The position numbers and the translations under genes are program-made. Below, piece by piece: positions 37,101 through 38,319 of a stretch of 38,319 nt of DNA. The notes beneath the pieces are model-generated. The model made no database searches and was not told the DNA's origin. It saw only the letters and a program-made list of their open reading frames with translations. Position 1 is the stretch's first letter; each line of letters opens with the position of its first letter. Origin of the DNA: Patescibacteria group bacterium (GTDB lineage: Bacteria > Patescibacteriota > Microgenomatia > Woykebacterales > 2-01-FULL-43-14); the NCBI GenBank assembly GCA_023485445.1, contig JAMCZT010000008.1, positions 1 through 38,319 on the forward strand, given 5' to 3'.

Positions 37101-38184
37101 CCAAAATGAATATACCAGCTATCCTCCATATAACATTATTCATGTTGGTTGGAGAGATGGGGCTAATCGTAATAGTTTAGATCTTCCGCCGGAAACTATT
37201 ACTGCTATGTCGAGCTACGGACCAAAGGATTACAATTCTGCTTCCAGCATGTGGGCAAAGAATTGGAATTTTCTGCCTTACAACTTCTTTGCTTTATCCC
37301 AGTATGCAGATACTTTTGGTGGAACTGCAACTGTTTATAACCTAAGTAAACCCCGTTACAGCACTTTGCAATATTCCATTGGCCAGCGGGACATCCCATA
37401 TTTACTTAACTCCTATCTGGCTGGGGATATGGGCTACCTTAAGTTAGCGTCAACAGCAGGGGAAACAAGCACCAATTTAGACACTATTAAACAAGAATTG
37501 GTAAAACAGTTAATCAAAAGAGCCGCTTTGTCTAAAAATGCTCAGAGTTTGCAAAATTCTGGTTTTGAATATGGTGGTTATCCTTACACTATTGAAAGGT
37601 TTAGTGAAACGGATAATGAAATAGATTTTAAGAAAGTCCAAATAGCAGGAACTTATAGAGATTGGGATAACATACCTGATGGACAGTTTTGGCCACGGAT
37701 GAGTTTGGATTTTGTTAACTTAGTTCCTCCTGTAGCAGCCTTTATGAAAGATTATGTCAGGGATGAGGTTAAAGCCTCAGTGGACAGTTATAACTTTAGA
37801 GCTCCTTACTGGTTTGCCAGTTTGTCTGAAGGGTTTGCCTTAGAAGGGACAATTTCTCCTCTATATAACGTAATCTCCAACTTCCAAGCTAAAGCGATGA
37901 TCTTGGAAGGCAGTAGGGAAAGTCTGGAAAAATACCTAGACGTTCCAGCCTTTGAAAGAGGAGACTTATTTTACATTCAAAATCTTACTTCAGTGCTCAC
38001 TGCCAAAGCCACAACTATTCCCGCCGACGTTAATCAAGATCTGACGGTTGATGCAAACGATTTAAAGCTATTGTTTGAAAACTGGAATATTCCCAGGGAT
38101 AAAAGGACTGACGTTAATGGGGATGAGGTAGTTAACAGCGTGGATTTCGCCTTAATTCTTAATAGTTGGGGACGAGTAAAATAG
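34189..38184 (+). CDS. Secreted PQQ-type beta-propeller + beta domain + alpha-helical (putative toroid) domain + dockerin (full fusion)
   Basis: 1331 aa; signal KVQAQT; KKIHAIDGSTGAFKWAF, GYFYAIDVNTGNQIWRYQTGGP; central region homologous to the 925-aa protein; dockerin DVNQDLTVDANDLKLLFENWN / DVNGDEVVNSVDFALILNSWG. Confidence 0.87.
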   Translation: MKKLFIIFLALAFTVGLGLILRLPLLFSAGIPGKVQAQTRSNEWSMAGANPQRTSHVDSTVENQTEIKGQLNPEWYKKIDPYIPGKVQVIAASDILYVSTSRGLYAYDVNSTNLKWIYCTSTQTASTNPCSENELPLGHSPTYYNGTIYVGGYDKKIHAIDGSTGAFKWAFTAGDGFDVNPLVVNNVVYAGNRDGYFYAIDVNTGNQIWRYQTGGPIRYSAAYKNNVVYFASNDMFAYALNATDGSVIWKSSKIPGLGFYTYWPVIYTNPATNKDYVIFTGAWPYRAEGSYGGGLPAPAGFESYNFNGFEGDEVFPDRFTVPYGTIGYQTGQVSGPWATGSATLDLSKPNGSVKSVPDYFENKPWRRTVFVLDAGSGQEFTTDLNNNGKPEYAPFLQFGTYGSSRYPAVIGGDKVPYLTNDYQERGYINAGNLVGWNLGSPVVQVPSSAMFAVDEPVAYSGAGNMIYWKHCCFRQAGSFDLSKPNTTFPQADMFNREWQYFGYDFTNRLPEYQNEGWRFAYGTHGDDQSPPVPYKGKVYMFIYNSLFAFSPTGSLTFPQPTPRPTTTPFTLATKFSGLTAIISSTTNLWPSLVMQSKYAMTDQTIQGLDPTYYELAKITASDTLSPTTLVSDTSKAIATKVTQTFGANTLTSWVSKRAPATLFQTDSNLYNILGNYTKIAYPTATGTAIFSGSGNFTGTDMSGSWILAWNDTNAPRFMPILISLQHRPTQITYSSTGIRMNFSGQAGYLSVTPFNGLANPALSQAQAWGSSLPADIVQKAQTLNQISKSFPVDVTESFNEDQTTHDVIQSFNYTYTDITDDWNTQTQRVAFLPPDLGLAAWGNSPIRINGQPASALFDLNYPTPWGRLMGVSNSSSASVALPGILKYWNQTETTPNIPDTDPLKQKLISEVDKILAAGHLKPGYFASGLIYENADDRYPDYFSNPAETIYTLIRVLPLLPADKQAQVRTYIQNEYTSYPPYNIIHVGWRDGANRNSLDLPPETITAMSSYGPKDYNSASSMWAKNWNFLPYNFFALSQYADTFGGTATVYNLSKPRYSTLQYSIGQRDIPYLLNSYLAGDMGYLKLASTAGETSTNLDTIKQELVKQLIKRAALSKNAQSLQNSGFEYGGYPYTIERFSETDNEIDFKKVQIAGTYRDWDNIPDGQFWPRMSLDFVNLVPPVAAFMKDYVRDEVKASVDSYNFRAPYWFASLSEGFALEGTISPLYNVISNFQAKAMILEGSRESLEKYLDVPAFERGDLFYIQNLTSVLTAKATTIPADVNQDLTVDANDLKLLFENWNIPRDKRTDVNGDEVVNSVDFALILNSWGRVK

Positions 38185-38242
38185 CTGAACGCACGAGTTC
38201 TAAAAACGATTGCAACCCCCTAGATAAATAATTAAGAGTAAA

Positions 38243-38273
38243 ATTCACTTCCTGAACTAGTTAGGAGGTGAAT
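38243..38273 (+). promoter_or_regulatory. SD-sequestering hairpin before the next gene
   Basis: ATTCACTTCCT (38243-38253) pairs with AGGAGGTGAAT (38263-38273), 11 bp with one G-U; the right arm contains the SD AGGAGGTG. Confidence 0.65.
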
Positions 38274-38276
38274 ATT

Positions 38277-38319
38277 TTGAGCAAACATACTAAATTAACA
38301 AAGACTGAAAGAGTCTTGT
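38277..38319 (+). CDS. 5' end of a gene truncated by the window edge (TTG start, MSKHTKLTKTERVL...)
   Basis: Strong SD AGGAGGTG 6 nt upstream of the TTG; frame open to the edge. Confidence 0.55.
   Translation, partial: MSKHTKLTKTERVL

Noticed and set aside
17278-38184. PQQ-dependent dehydrogenases as the function of the propeller genes
   Set aside because: Blade motifs are BamB/PQQ-repeat-like (xxYALDxxTGxxxW), but I see no quinoprotein dehydrogenase active-site features; repeat presence does not imply PQQ binding.
1-38319. tRNA, rRNA or prophage genes
   Set aside because: No cloverleaf-like segments, rRNA signatures, integrase or phage structural proteins were recognised.

Overview
The window looks like a chromosomal segment from a monoderm-like bacterium, possibly Candidate Phyla Radiation/Patescibacteria; the taxonomy is inference. 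It has two parts. (1) About 0.2-13.1 kb is housekeeping: uvrB, a minus-strand plsX-plsY pair, a small Cys-rich zinc-ribbon ORF, uvrA, a soluble GAF/PAS/PAS histidine kinase with a receiver-only response regulator, a secreted membrane-anchored transglutaminase-like protein, and a compact uvrC. (2) About 13.1-38.2 kb is a contiguous same-strand locus that reads as a minimal cellulosome-like (cohesin-dockerin) system. It has an adaptor scaffoldin (cohesin + 2 IPT/TIG + FN3 + Pro/Thr linker + dockerin) and a membrane-anchored cohesin protein (cohesin + FN3 + Ig/carboxypeptidase-regulatory-like domain + C-terminal TM). These are followed by a tightly packed run of eight secreted cargo genes. Seven of the eight end in a C-terminal dockerin: an SGNH-like esterase, a DUF5060/GH-A-like glycoside hydrolase, and five members of a paralogous family built on an alpha-helical putative toroid, four of them with an N-terminal PQQ-type beta-propeller. 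The eighth (521 aa) is a propeller without a dockerin. It and the next gene (925 aa) look like one ancestral propeller-toroid gene split at the domain junction, and an ~81-bp 'CATTGCGAGCG...' palindromic repeat lies in the 5' coding region of the downstream half. Other signals include leaderless-type promoters for uvrB, uvrC and the kinase, a terminator embedded in the uvrB stop codon, and an SD-sequestering hairpin before the gene truncated at the right edge. All calls come from reading the sequence; no database search was run.
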